Of a stretch of DNA of 6,937 nucleotides, positions 1 through 6,090 are shown one piece after another. The position numbers and the translations under genes were made by a program. A model generated the notes under the pieces. That model saw only the letters and a list, made by a program, of their open reading frames with translations. It ran no database searches and was not told where the DNA came from. Location of the stretch: assembly GCA_015065395.1 (NCBI GenBank), contig SVQJ01000093.1, positions 1 through 6,937 on the forward strand. The letters are read 5' to 3'. Every line of letters begins with the position of its first letter. Position 1 is the stretch's first letter. This stretch comes from Oscillospiraceae bacterium (GTDB taxonomy: Bacteria > Bacillota > Clostridia > Oscillospirales > CAG-272).

Positions 1-569
1 CCGTTTACCGAGCAGCAAACATTTTCGGGAATATCATCGCAGCAGCAACAGCAGCACTTCACTTTGGGCGAGCAAACGATCTTGGAAGCGAGGATTATAG
101 GGTCAACCGTTTCCAAAACCGCAATGGGCAGATTTGAGGTTCGGGATCCGCATTTCTTGTCGTGGGAGGGACAGAACCCTGAGCAGCCGGTTTCACTCTT
201 GAAAATACTCACGTTACCTTCGCTGCCGAAAAGTATCACCTTCTTCTCAACAACAGCGATACCCTCGATCTCTTGAATATTTCCGGGAGAAATGCAGACC
301 TCCGCAATTATTTTAACATAGATCTTGATGCTTAACTGATAAAAGCCTCGGTTAAAGGGAACCGGGTCAATATCGATATATGACCAGACGATGCGCGCAC
401 ACTTTGCGCGGACCGCCGCTCCCCTGTCAACCAGCTCCTGACCGTATTGGGTGAGAAAAACTCTCACATCTTCAAAGCAGTCCTTGTCGCGGCAGGAGTC
501 GAGGATTCGGTATGTATCTATGCATACCATTTCTTGAGCCCCCTGCCTGCACTGTCTGTTTTCGGACAT
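1..569 (-). CDS. Cysteine-rich conserved clostridial protein of unknown function (partial, C-terminus outside window)
   Basis: The frame is open from an ATG at 569-567 to the window edge (189 full codons, no stop), so the C-terminus is missing. An AAAAGGTGAT ribosome-binding site lies at 575-584, about 5 nt from the ATG, and fixes the start. The protein begins MSENRQCRQG. It has an N-terminal half with motifs such as DSCRDKDCFEDVRVF (about 24-38) and IDIDPVPFNRGFY (about 65-77), then a beta-rich VVEKKVILFGSEGNV stretch (about 106-120), then a cysteine-dense end: C129, C133, C140, C166, a run of six cysteines (172-177), and C185-C186. I count 18 cysteines in 189 residues. No signal peptide or membrane segment is seen. 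From memory, similar hypothetical proteins are widespread in Clostridia; I cannot assign a biochemical role. Cysteine richness and a sigma-K-like promoter upstream suggest, as inference, a cross-linked spore-surface or metal-binding protein. It does not look like a phage capsid or scaffold, although it follows the phage cassette on the same strand. Confidence 0.8.
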   Translation of the reverse strand, partial: MSENRQCRQGAQEMVCIDTYRILDSCRDKDCFEDVRVFLTQYGQELVDRGAAVRAKCARIVWSYIDIDPVPFNRGFYQLSIKIYVKIIAEVCISPGNIQEIEGIAVVEKKVILFGSEGNVSIFKSETGCSGFCPSHDKKCGSRTSNLPIAVLETVDPIILASKIVCSPKVKCCCCCCDDIPENVCCSVN

Positions 570-645
570 ATATATATCACCTTTTCCTTTTTATTGATAA
601 TTCATTGAACGAAAAGCAAATATAAAAGCAATTTGCCTTCAGTGA

Positions 646-672
646 TATAATATGCGTAACGGCACTTTTGTG
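646..672 (-). promoter_or_regulatory. Candidate sigma-K-type (sporulation) promoter for the cysteine-rich gene
   Basis: Read on the minus strand, CATATTATA (plus 654-646) fits the sigma-K -10 consensus CATAnnnTA exactly. A CACA containing the -35 AC core (plus 672-669) lies 15 nt upstream, slightly short of the usual 16-17. The site sits just downstream of the stop codon of the preceding gene and would leave a leader of roughly 70 nt before the ATG at 569. The match is short and the region is AT-rich, so a chance hit is possible. No clearly better sigma-A site was seen in this gap. Confidence 0.35.
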
Positions 673-676
673 ATAA

Positions 677-1003
677 TTAAAGATTGGTTCTTATGTGATC
701 CGGGAAGCTTTCTTCAAGAATAAGAAAGCCGCCAAGGATCGCACCTATTCCTTCAAGCTCCTTTGCATTATCCTTGAAACTTTGGAAAATGAACTCAATG
801 CGCACATAGCCGTTATCAAAAAAGGATTCGTAGCCAATAAGCCTTCCTTCGCTGTGAAGACGGGAGAGATAAGCGTCAAGAGTGTAGCAGAGAACGGAAA
901 CCGCCGAGCAAAGGATATCCTTTCCCAAAGGCGCGTAGCCTGTGTGCCCCGCACATTCAAAGAAGGACGTGCCGCCTCTATCTTCAAAGGTGATATTTGT
1001 CAT
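677..1003 (-). CDS. prp: Prp-family (DUF464) cysteine protease in phage context, putative prohead protease
   Basis: This 108-residue protein has the Prp signature: a GH motif with H20 (ECAGHTGY, 17-23) followed by GKDILCSAVSVL (27-38) with C32. This is the His/Cys catalytic pair in the usual spacing of 12 residues. Length is typical of the family. Known role: Prp removes the N-terminal extension of ribosomal protein L27 in Firmicutes and is normally encoded between rplU and rpmA; neither is near here. In Staphylococcus aureus the same protease is implicated in trimming capsid and scaffold proteins of phage 80alpha. Here the gene starts inside the portal gene (ATGA overlap, 1003-1000) with a GGAGG site 4 nt before the ATG, so it is translationally coupled to portal and occupies the slot where tailed phages place the maturation protease. 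I infer a phage-encoded capsid or scaffold processing enzyme. No substrate gene is in the window. The family call is firm; the phage role is inferred. Confidence 0.88.
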   Translation of the reverse strand: MTNITFEDRGGTSFFECAGHTGYAPLGKDILCSAVSVLCYTLDAYLSRLHSEGRLIGYESFFDNGYVRIEFIFQSFKDNAKELEGIGAILGGFLILEESFPDHIRTNL

Positions 1004-2616
1004 TCTGCCTCCACACCGCGGCCTTGCTTCTCATATTTTTTTGCATTGCTCCTGAGAATTGCCAAAGCCTCATCCTTGCCCTCAAATTCCATCAGTGCAA
1101 AGCAGGCCTCCGCACGGTCGATATGCTGAGGGTCAAAGATACCCAGCCTGTAAAGATTGCAGGCAAGCTCGTTGGCGCTCGCTCTTGAAAAAGCATCCTT
1201 TTTGTGAGCACGTATTTTTATATCGAAAACAGGGGTGACGGAGTTCATCCCGGAAATGTCGTCAGAAGAGCAAAGCATGAATTCGTAAACGCCGTTTTTT
1301 CCTGTAATGCGAAAGCACCTGGGAACGGTGTAGAACTGACCGATAAGGCTTATTATAAGGGAGCAGACCTCTTCTATGGAACGGTAGCTTGCGCTTATAA
1401 TGTCGCGGCTCGTCTTGCTTCCTGCCTCCTGCAGTGCGGCGATAGCCGCTGCGGCTGTAACTCCGCCGGTAACGCTACCCTGAGAAAAATCACGGTTGCC
1501 GCTGGTCTCCTTAAGCTCGTCTATCTTGTTATTAAGTATGCCCACGTATATATCGCTAAGTACTGGTGTCTGTATGGGCATGATGGAGGAATTGGGGTCT
1601 CCCGAGCCCTGATAGTGAACAAAGGGACGGGTGAAGTCAGCAAATTCCTTTTCATTGAGGGAGCCGTCAGCACGGACAAAATACCGTCTCTCTGCCGCCA
1701 TACGGGCATTTTTGACGATGGCGGAGCTGAGCGCATCAATGTCGCTCTGAGTGCTTTTCATAGCGTCGATAACACCAAAGCCGCAAGGGGAGCCCTGAAC
1801 GGGGTACATACTGTCAAGGATAAAGGGGTATTTCCCGTGATCGTAAAAGCCTCTTTCCATGTAGCTTTCATCGTTTTCCGAAGCATAAAGCAGTATTCCG
1901 TTGGCAAATTTGCAAAAATGTAATATTTCCTTGCTTCCGATGGTCTTTTTGTAGTACCAGTCGATGACAGCGGATTTGTCAGAAGTGTCCACCGTATCAT
2001 CATAAATATATCTTGCAGTATCAAAAACAGGAGTTGAAAGACTGTCTGAGAGAGAAGGATATTTTTTCAAAAGGACCTCGTTGTCCCAAAGCTCCACGTG
2101 GAAAACGTTTTTTGATCTCTGTATATCGCATATACCCGGTTCCCAAAAAAGATTGAGAAGCTCGATACGGCGTATGTCAATGTCGCCGATGCCGGAGCAC
2201 AGAGCATTGTTCCAGAAAACGCCGTAGCATCCGGTACCGCTCTTCAGCTTGTCAAACCAACAGGAGCTGTAAATCTTCTCAAAACGGTTCTCCTCAAGAA
2301 TAACGGGCAACACGTCGGAAAGAAGCTTTGCAGCAGCTTCATCTCCCCGTTCTCTCGGAAGGCACGAAACTGTGGGGATGTTGTCCATTGCGTCTGCGTG
2401 CTTGTTGATGATAGTGTTGAAAAGCCAAGGGGAGGGGGTTATGGTACTTTGAGAACCATTGTCGTAATGCTGCAGCTTCCACCATTCTTCGTTTTCAATA
2501 ATACGCATTTCAAGATTTGTTTTACCCTGCTTATATTTTTGCAGGGTCTCGTATGCCGCCCTGACAGTTTCGTTTGTCACGGGCAGGGCAGTGCTTTTCT
2601 TTTTAGTAAGTTTCAT
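1000..2616 (-). CDS. Phage portal protein
   Basis: This 538-residue protein is a dodecameric-type portal, the channel at the capsid vertex through which terminase drives DNA. The region at about 286-312 (KSTQSDIDALSSAIVKNAR) and the stretch at 370-415 (ETSGNRDFSQGS, then GGVTAAAAIAALQEAGSK, then SRDIISASYRSIEEV) are characteristic of portal proteins of clostridial tailed phages. They correspond to the long helix and tunnel region. The N-terminus (15-80) carries EEWWKLQHYDN and the PSPWLFNTIINKHADAMDN segment typical of this group. Length fits the family (about 450-560). The ATG at 2616 is preceded by an AGAAAGGA site (2623-2630), lying wholly in the 14-nt gap after the large terminase stop (2631). 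The stop overlaps the start of the Prp gene by 4 nt. The frame is intact with no internal stops, so the gene is not visibly decayed. Confidence 0.9.
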   Translation of the reverse strand: MKLTKKKSTALPVTNETVRAAYETLQKYKQGKTNLEMRIIENEEWWKLQHYDNGSQSTITPSPWLFNTIINKHADAMDNIPTVSCLPRERGDEAAAKLLSDVLPVILEENRFEKIYSSCWFDKLKSGTGCYGVFWNNALCSGIGDIDIRRIELLNLFWEPGICDIQRSKNVFHVELWDNEVLLKKYPSLSDSLSTPVFDTARYIYDDTVDTSDKSAVIDWYYKKTIGSKEILHFCKFANGILLYASENDESYMERGFYDHGKYPFILDSMYPVQGSPCGFGVIDAMKSTQSDIDALSSAIVKNARMAAERRYFVRADGSLNEKEFADFTRPFVHYQGSGDPNSSIMPIQTPVLSDIYVGILNNKIDELKETSGNRDFSQGSVTGGVTAAAAIAALQEAGSKTSRDIISASYRSIEEVCSLIISLIGQFYTVPRCFRITGKNGVYEFMLCSSDDISGMNSVTPVFDIKIRAHKKDAFSRASANELACNLYRLGIFDPQHIDRAEACFALMEFEGKDEALAILRSNAKKYEKQGRGVEAE

Positions 2617-2630
2617 TTGATTTCCTTTCT

Positions 2631-4019
2631 TTAATAAGAGAATTGTTTGTATCGTTGCTTGTCAGCCAAAAGGTCGAGAGGATCGTCACCCGAAGATGAT
2701 TGGTCTGAGTTGTGTATCGGGCGTATTGGGCGGCTCATGCAGAAATAGCGGAAGCTGTCTGCAAAATGGTCCTCATCCGAAGTATCAAGATCCTCGGGAG
2801 AGCTTTCGCTGTAGGTCAGCAAGGGAAGGGTGCGTATCGCATCCTTGCAGGTGTTAAAAAAATAAACCATGGGATATCCCTCGTCGTCAAACCGCAGGCG
2901 GTAATGACATTGCATCCAGCCGGGGATGCGCTTGTTATCCCCGGGCTGAAAATAAACGAAATTGCGCCCTGCCGCCTCGATTATTGAATCGCCTCGGGAG
3001 GCGTCCCATATTGAAGGGTCGGCAACTCCGTGTATGTGCTTTCCGGAAAGCCACCTGTGCTCTGTTTCGATCCTGTGGATCCGGGAAAATATCCTGTCAG
3101 GATCCCATTTCACGCCCTCGTTGGGATTTCCGTTGCATCCGTAAAGCTGCAGAATAAGATAAGCTCTGCCGTCATAGTCAATAGCCCACCAATCGCAGGA
3201 GAAGGGCTTTGAATAACCGAAGTCAAAGCTTCGGTAAATGGTCCAGTCGCGAGGTATTTCAAATGGCTCGATAACATGGGTAAAGCGACGGTCAGAGTAA
3301 TGGGCGCTTTGATCTGCAAATTCCTCAAAAAACTGTCCCTCAAAGATATTCCAGTCGCCGAAAAGCCAAGCTTTTTTAAGCTTTGGGGGTAGTGCCTCCA
3401 GCTTTTTGATATATGAAGGGTCGTTTTCCATAAGAGCGTGATTATCAGTAACCAGGGATCTGATAAAGAAATAATCATCCTTTTCCTCTCCGCTTTTCAT
3501 TGCACGGTCAATAAATAAGCGCTTCACCCAGCCATGCCCACGGCCGCCTGGGTTGCAGGTGATGTAAATGCGCTTGGGAAAGCTGTTCACTCCGCGAACA
3601 CATGCCTTCAGCCTGTCAAACATCTCCTCGGTGAATTGCGTAGCCTCATCGATAAAAAGAACGTCGCATTCCGTGCCTTGGAATTTTTCAAGATCGGAGA
3701 TGTTTCTGCAGTACCTAAAGGAGATCACGGAGCCGTTTTGGAAAACCATATCCTTGGTGCTTTCCTTAAAAACGGCACAGCCGGAGAGCATTTCCTTCAT
3801 TGGGATGATGTGATTCTGGCGAAGAGCAGGGTAGGTACAGCGAATGAGCATTATGCGAATGCCGGGGTAGTAAAGGCACATGAGAGATGCCTTTAGGCGA
3901 ACAGCAAAGCTTTTTCCGCCGCCTCTTGCTCCGCCGAAGGCGATATAACGTTGAGATGCTTCCAGAAACTCCCTTTGCCTGGGAGATGGGGCGGGAAGAT
4001 TCAGCTCTATTTTGCCCAT
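2631..4019 (-). CDS. terL: Phage terminase large subunit (packaging ATPase and nuclease)
   Basis: This 462-residue protein is the DNA-packaging motor. The ATPase domain shows Walker A GGARGGGKS (29-37), Walker B DVLFIDEATQ (119-128, with D124 and catalytic E125) and the coupling motif TCNPGG (154-159). The C-terminal RNase H-like nuclease domain shows its acidic residues in RSFDFGYS (D266), VADPSIWD (D334) and DEDHFADSFRY (D417/D421), the pattern of Terminase_6-type large subunits. All key residues are present, so both activities are probably intact. The start at 4019 overlaps the end of the upstream small gene by 13 nt, with an AAGGGTGAGG ribosome-binding site just before the ATG. Portal follows 14 nt after the stop. 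The order small subunit, large subunit, portal is the classic head module of tailed phages. Confidence 0.96.
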   Translation of the reverse strand: MGKIELNLPAPSPRQREFLEASQRYIAFGGARGGGKSFAVRLKASLMCLYYPGIRIMLIRCTYPALRQNHIIPMKEMLSGCAVFKESTKDMVFQNGSVISFRYCRNISDLEKFQGTECDVLFIDEATQFTEEMFDRLKACVRGVNSFPKRIYITCNPGGRGHGWVKRLFIDRAMKSGEEKDDYFFIRSLVTDNHALMENDPSYIKKLEALPPKLKKAWLFGDWNIFEGQFFEEFADQSAHYSDRRFTHVIEPFEIPRDWTIYRSFDFGYSKPFSCDWWAIDYDGRAYLILQLYGCNGNPNEGVKWDPDRIFSRIHRIETEHRWLSGKHIHGVADPSIWDASRGDSIIEAAGRNFVYFQPGDNKRIPGWMQCHYRLRFDDEGYPMVYFFNTCKDAIRTLPLLTYSESSPEDLDTSDEDHFADSFRYFCMSRPIRPIHNSDQSSSGDDPLDLLADKQRYKQFSY

Positions 4020-4303
4020 TCCTCACCCTTGGAAGTAAAATGCACCGTTATACCGCTCTTTTCATGTGGAGCGTTTCTCTCTTCTTTTTCGTCAAGCGCA
4101 CATATAAGAGAGGAAAGCTCCTTAGCAGCTCCTGTCAGTTCTTTGAGCTGCTTGATATCGCCGCCGCCATTTTCAATATCAGCCTGCATGCCGGTTGCCA
4201 GGCTGTCAATGATGGAAGCGATCTTGCATACCGCACTTTCAAATTTCTTCGTGTGGTCATTCTTTTTTTGTCTTTTTTTCTTTTGATTTTCTTCCTTTGT
4301 CAA
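4007..4303 (-). CDS. Small protein upstream of terL, putative terminase small subunit
   Basis: A 98-residue hydrophilic protein if translated from the TTG at 4303. That start has an AAAGGGGTGA ribosome-binding site (4308-4317) about 4-5 nt upstream, whereas the longer alternative TTG at 4324 (105 residues) has none. The N-terminus is very basic (KKKRQKK), followed by a helical region (FESAVCKIASIIDSLATGM and KQLKELTGAAKELSSLICAL) and an acidic C-terminal tail ending EEWAK. Position directly before terL, with a 13-nt overlap, and the basic, helical make-up suggest the DNA-recognising small terminase subunit. I see no clear helix-turn-helix, and small subunits are poorly conserved, so this rests mainly on context. 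It could instead be a non-terminase accessory protein. No convincing promoter was found upstream on this strand. Confidence 0.55.
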   Translation of the reverse strand: MTKEENQKKKRQKKNDHTKKFESAVCKIASIIDSLATGMQADIENGGGDIKQLKELTGAAKELSSLICALDEKEERNAPHEKSGITVHFTSKGEEWAK

Positions 4304-4345
4304 GTTCTCACCCCTTTCTGACAAGCCTATGATATACTATCTCTT

Positions 4346-4374
4346 TTGTCATTTCTCCCCACTGAGAATACAAT
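4346..4374 (+). promoter_or_regulatory. Sigma-A promoter of the DUF3343-cysteine desulfurase operon
   Basis: TTGTCA (4346-4351) and TACAAT (4369-4374) are separated by exactly 17 nt, each one mismatch from consensus. Transcription would begin near 4381, giving a leader of about 44 nt that is purine-rich (repeated GAAA/AAGA units) and ends in the AGAGGTG ribosome-binding site of the first gene. No riboswitch-like structure was seen in so short a leader. Confidence 0.7.
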
Positions 4375-4424
4375 GTTAAGGGATAGTCAAAAGAAAGAGA
4401 AATAAGAAAGAAAGAGGTGTAAAA

Positions 4425-4640
4425 ATGTTTTGCATAGCGGCAATGAAAACGATGACAGCCGCCATTAAAGGAAAAAAAGCCCTCAAGGGGGCAGGGATAG
4501 ATTGTGAGATAGTCAGCCTTGACGGAAATCTTACTAAAAACGGTTGTGCCTACGGCCTGTCCTACAGCTGCTCACAGAGGAGAGAGGCGGAATATATCAT
4601 GCAGAAGAATCGGGTGAATTACGGGGAGATAATAGGGTGA
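4425..4640 (+). CDS. DUF3343 family protein, putative Se/S carrier
   Basis: This 71-residue protein matches the DUF3343 family (PF11823), now described as putative selenium/sulfur carrier-like proteins. Its features are a short N-terminal beta strand, a helix rich in Lys and Ala (TAAIKGKKALKGAGI, 11-25), a strand (CEIVSLDG) and the conserved NGCAYGLSY segment with C41, the likely sulfur- or selenium-bearing cysteine. Further cysteines are C3, C27 and C49. The start at 4425 has an AGAGGTG site (4413-4419) 5 nt upstream. Its stop overlaps the GTG start of the next gene (GTGA), so the two are translationally coupled. In other Clostridia and in Enterococcus such proteins accompany TIGR01977-type desulfurases, often near selenium-dependent hydroxylase genes. 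I infer that it accepts the persulfide or selenide from the desulfurase. The family call is good; the carrier role is predicted, not proven. Confidence 0.8.
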   Translation: MFCIAAMKTMTAAIKGKKALKGAGIDCEIVSLDGNLTKNGCAYGLSYSCSQRREAEYIMQKNRVNYGEIIG

Positions 4641-5773
4641 AAGCAAAAGAGCTTTGCTATTTTGATAATGCGGCAACCTCCTTTCCAAAGCCTGCGGCGG
4701 TTGTACGCGAAAGTATGCGCTGTATGAGGGAGTATTGCGGAAATCCGGGGCGTGGAAGTCACCGCCTCTCCCTCCTTGCATCAGAAAAGCTTTATGAAGC
4801 AAGAGAGCTTTGCGCTCTTTTGTTTGGGGCACAAAGCAGCGAGAACGTAGTATTCACGCTGAATGCAACCCATGCGCTGAACACGGCGATATTTGGGCTT
4901 TGCCCTGAAGGTGCTCATGTCTTGATCTCAGACCTTGAACACAACAGCACCCTACGCCCTTTGGAATACTTGAAAAGATATAAAGGCGTCTCCTATAGCG
5001 TTTTTTCTACGAGCGGAGATATTTTGGCAAATGTAGAAAAAATAATTAAAGAGAACACGGCAATGCTTGTATGCACCCACACATCAAACATCTGTAACAA
5101 AGTTCTGCCTTTGCCTAAAATAGGGAGATTGCTTCACGAAAAGGGAATAATCTTTGTAGTTGATGCGTCACAAAGCGCGGGTGTGCACAGGATCGACATG
5201 CAGGCGAGCAGGATATCAGCTTTGTGCTTTCCCGGGCATAAAGGCCTTCTCGGTCCTCAGGGCGTGGGAGGCGCGGTCTTTTCGGATGGGATATTGCCAA
5301 GGCCCCTGATTTACGGCGGAAGCGGTTCGGAATCCCGTCTGCTCCTTATGCCGGATAAACTTCCGGATAGATTAGAGGCAGGTACGATGGCAACACCGGC
5401 AATCGCAGGCCTTTGTGAGGGGATAAAATATGTTTTGCAAAGAGGAGAGGAGAACATATTTGAAAAAGAGTGTTCCGTAATGGATACCGTCCGAAAACGA
5501 TTTTCAGGAGATGAAAGAATTGAAACCTATTCAAAGGGAAGGGGCGGAATATGGCTTTTCAATATTAAAGGGCAGTCCTCGCAGAAGACCGCACAGCGCC
5601 TTGATGATTTAGGCGTTTGTGTAAGAGCCGGACTGCATTGCGCCCCCCTGGCGCATAAAACACTTGAGACCCCCGAAAGCGGCGCGGTGAGAGTAAGCGC
5701 CGGTGCTTTAACGACTGCTTCCGACGGGGAAAGATTCTGCGTCGCTTTGGAAAAGGTCCTTCGCTTCGTGTAA
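4637..5773 (+). CDS. Cysteine desulfurase / selenocysteine lyase family protein (aminotransferase class V)
   Basis: A PLP enzyme that would convert cysteine to alanine with an enzyme-bound persulfide, or release selenium from selenocysteine. From the GTG at 4637 it is 378 residues, the usual length. That start gives the canonical opening YFDNAATSFPKP, has a GGGGAG site (4623-4628) 8 nt upstream, and overlaps the preceding stop. Upstream in-frame starts (e.g. 4544) would add non-homologous sequence read through the DUF3343 gene. Visible residues: H102 (DLEHNS, stacks on PLP), D176 and Q179 (VVDASQSAGVH), Schiff-base K202 (FPGHKGLLGPQG), the GGSGSES loop (227-233), the EAGTMATPAIAGL segment (247-259), and the catalytic cysteine C335 in RAGLHCAPLAHKTL. 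All active-site residues are present. The sequence fits the EF2568-like subfamily (TIGR01977). Substrate choice (S or Se) cannot be read from sequence; no selD, yqeB/yqeC or hydroxylase gene is in the window. Confidence 0.92.
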   Translation: MKAKELCYFDNAATSFPKPAAVVRESMRCMREYCGNPGRGSHRLSLLASEKLYEARELCALLFGAQSSENVVFTLNATHALNTAIFGLCPEGAHVLISDLEHNSTLRPLEYLKRYKGVSYSVFSTSGDILANVEKIIKENTAMLVCTHTSNICNKVLPLPKIGRLLHEKGIIFVVDASQSAGVHRIDMQASRISALCFPGHKGLLGPQGVGGAVFSDGILPRPLIYGGSGSESRLLLMPDKLPDRLEAGTMATPAIAGLCEGIKYVLQRGEENIFEKECSVMDTVRKRFSGDERIETYSKGRGGIWLFNIKGQSSQKTAQRLDDLGVCVRAGLHCAPLAHKTLETPESGAVRVSAGALTTASDGERFCVALEKVLRFV

Positions 5774-5837
5774 TGAAAATGTCTGTATAAATTTATGTTC
5801 AAATTACGGTTTGACGGGGCGATGAAGGTGTTTTCTC

Positions 5838-5861
5838 GTTCTTTCCTTGAAAGGAAAGAAC
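5838..5861. repeat. Perfect 11-bp inverted repeat (hairpin)
   Basis: GTTCTTTCCTT and AAGGAAAGAAC flank a 2-nt GA spacer. It starts about 65 nt after the csd stop codon. It has no T-run directly after it on the plus strand, so it is a poor intrinsic terminator, but it could act as a 3'-end stabilising stem for the csd transcript. Confidence 0.75.
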
Positions 5862-5906
5862 CAAAGGAACTTTAAGAAAACAACGATAGCAAAAAGGCAA
5901 AAAGGC

Positions 5907-5970
5907 CCTAAAAAGAGAGAAAAGCGCAAAAATGAACGAGCTCATTTTTGCGCTTTTCTCTCTTTTTAGG
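5907..5970. repeat. Perfect 29-bp inverted repeat with 6-nt loop
   Basis: Arms 5907-5935 and 5942-5970 are exact reverse complements and enclose ACGAGC. The stem is A/T-rich at its base (CCTAAAAAGAG...) with a GCGC segment near the middle. Extension stops at a C/C mismatch just outside (5906/5971). It lies at the centre of the larger palindromic element and would form a very stable RNA hairpin whichever strand is transcribed. It may block read-through between the convergent genes, though it is not a classical GC-stem plus U-tract terminator. Confidence 0.85.
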
Positions 5971-5993
5971 CTTGGGCACCTGCGGTGCCTAAG
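5971..5993. repeat. 10-bp inverted repeat, TGC loop
   Basis: CTTGGGCACC and GGTGCCTAAG pair over 10 positions with one G-T wobble around a TGC loop. It follows the 29-bp palindrome directly and abuts the next hairpin, so three stems stand in a row. Confidence 0.7.
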
Positions 5994-6016
5994 CCAAAGC
6001 AGATTTCTGCTTTGGC
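5993..6016. repeat. Perfect 11-bp inverted repeat, TT spacer
   Basis: GCCAAAGCAGA (5993-6003) and TCTGCTTTGGC (6006-6016) are exact reverse complements around TT. Its first base is shared with the last base of the preceding hairpin. It is part of the hairpin array within the MITE-like element. Confidence 0.75.
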
Positions 6017-6072
6017 GACGCCTTTTGCCTTGCAAACTTCAGCTTATCCCCTTATGTAAAGTTTTTTGCAGA

Positions 6073-6090
6073 GCTTTTTTTCAAAAAAGC
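6073..6090. repeat. 8-bp inverted repeat, poly-T/poly-A stem
   Basis: GCTTTTTT and AAAAAAGC are separated by TC. The stem is weak because it is mostly A-T pairs. It sits near the right end of the palindromic element. Confidence 0.5.

Noticed and set aside
611..636. GCAAAT/ATTTGC hairpin followed by TTTTC on the minus strand, possible terminator of the phage cassette.
   Set aside because: A 6-bp AT-rich stem with a 9-nt loop is too weak, and it lies in the probable leader of the cysteine-rich gene.
695..1129. Plus-strand open frames opposite the phage genes (e.g. 695-1129, 1204-1923, 3534-3896, 3887-4321).
   Set aside because: They lie antisense to genes with clear families and show no recognisable domain; they are reading-frame shadows.
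643..4340. Direct repeat TGATATAATAT (643-653) and TGATATACTAT (4330-4340) flanking the phage cassette, possible att sites.
   Set aside because: Only 10 of 11 positions match in AT-rich DNA, and the left copy overlaps a candidate promoter -10. No integrase or longer core is present, so chance is the better explanation.
4544..4636. Upstream ATG extension of the cysteine desulfurase.
   Set aside because: The added residues are the out-of-frame reading of the DUF3343 gene, and the family N-terminus begins at the GTG at 4637, which has a proper ribosome-binding site.
5838..6016. CRISPR array suggested by several short repeats in a row.
   Set aside because: The stems differ from each other and are palindromes, not regularly spaced direct repeats with unique spacers; no cas gene is present.
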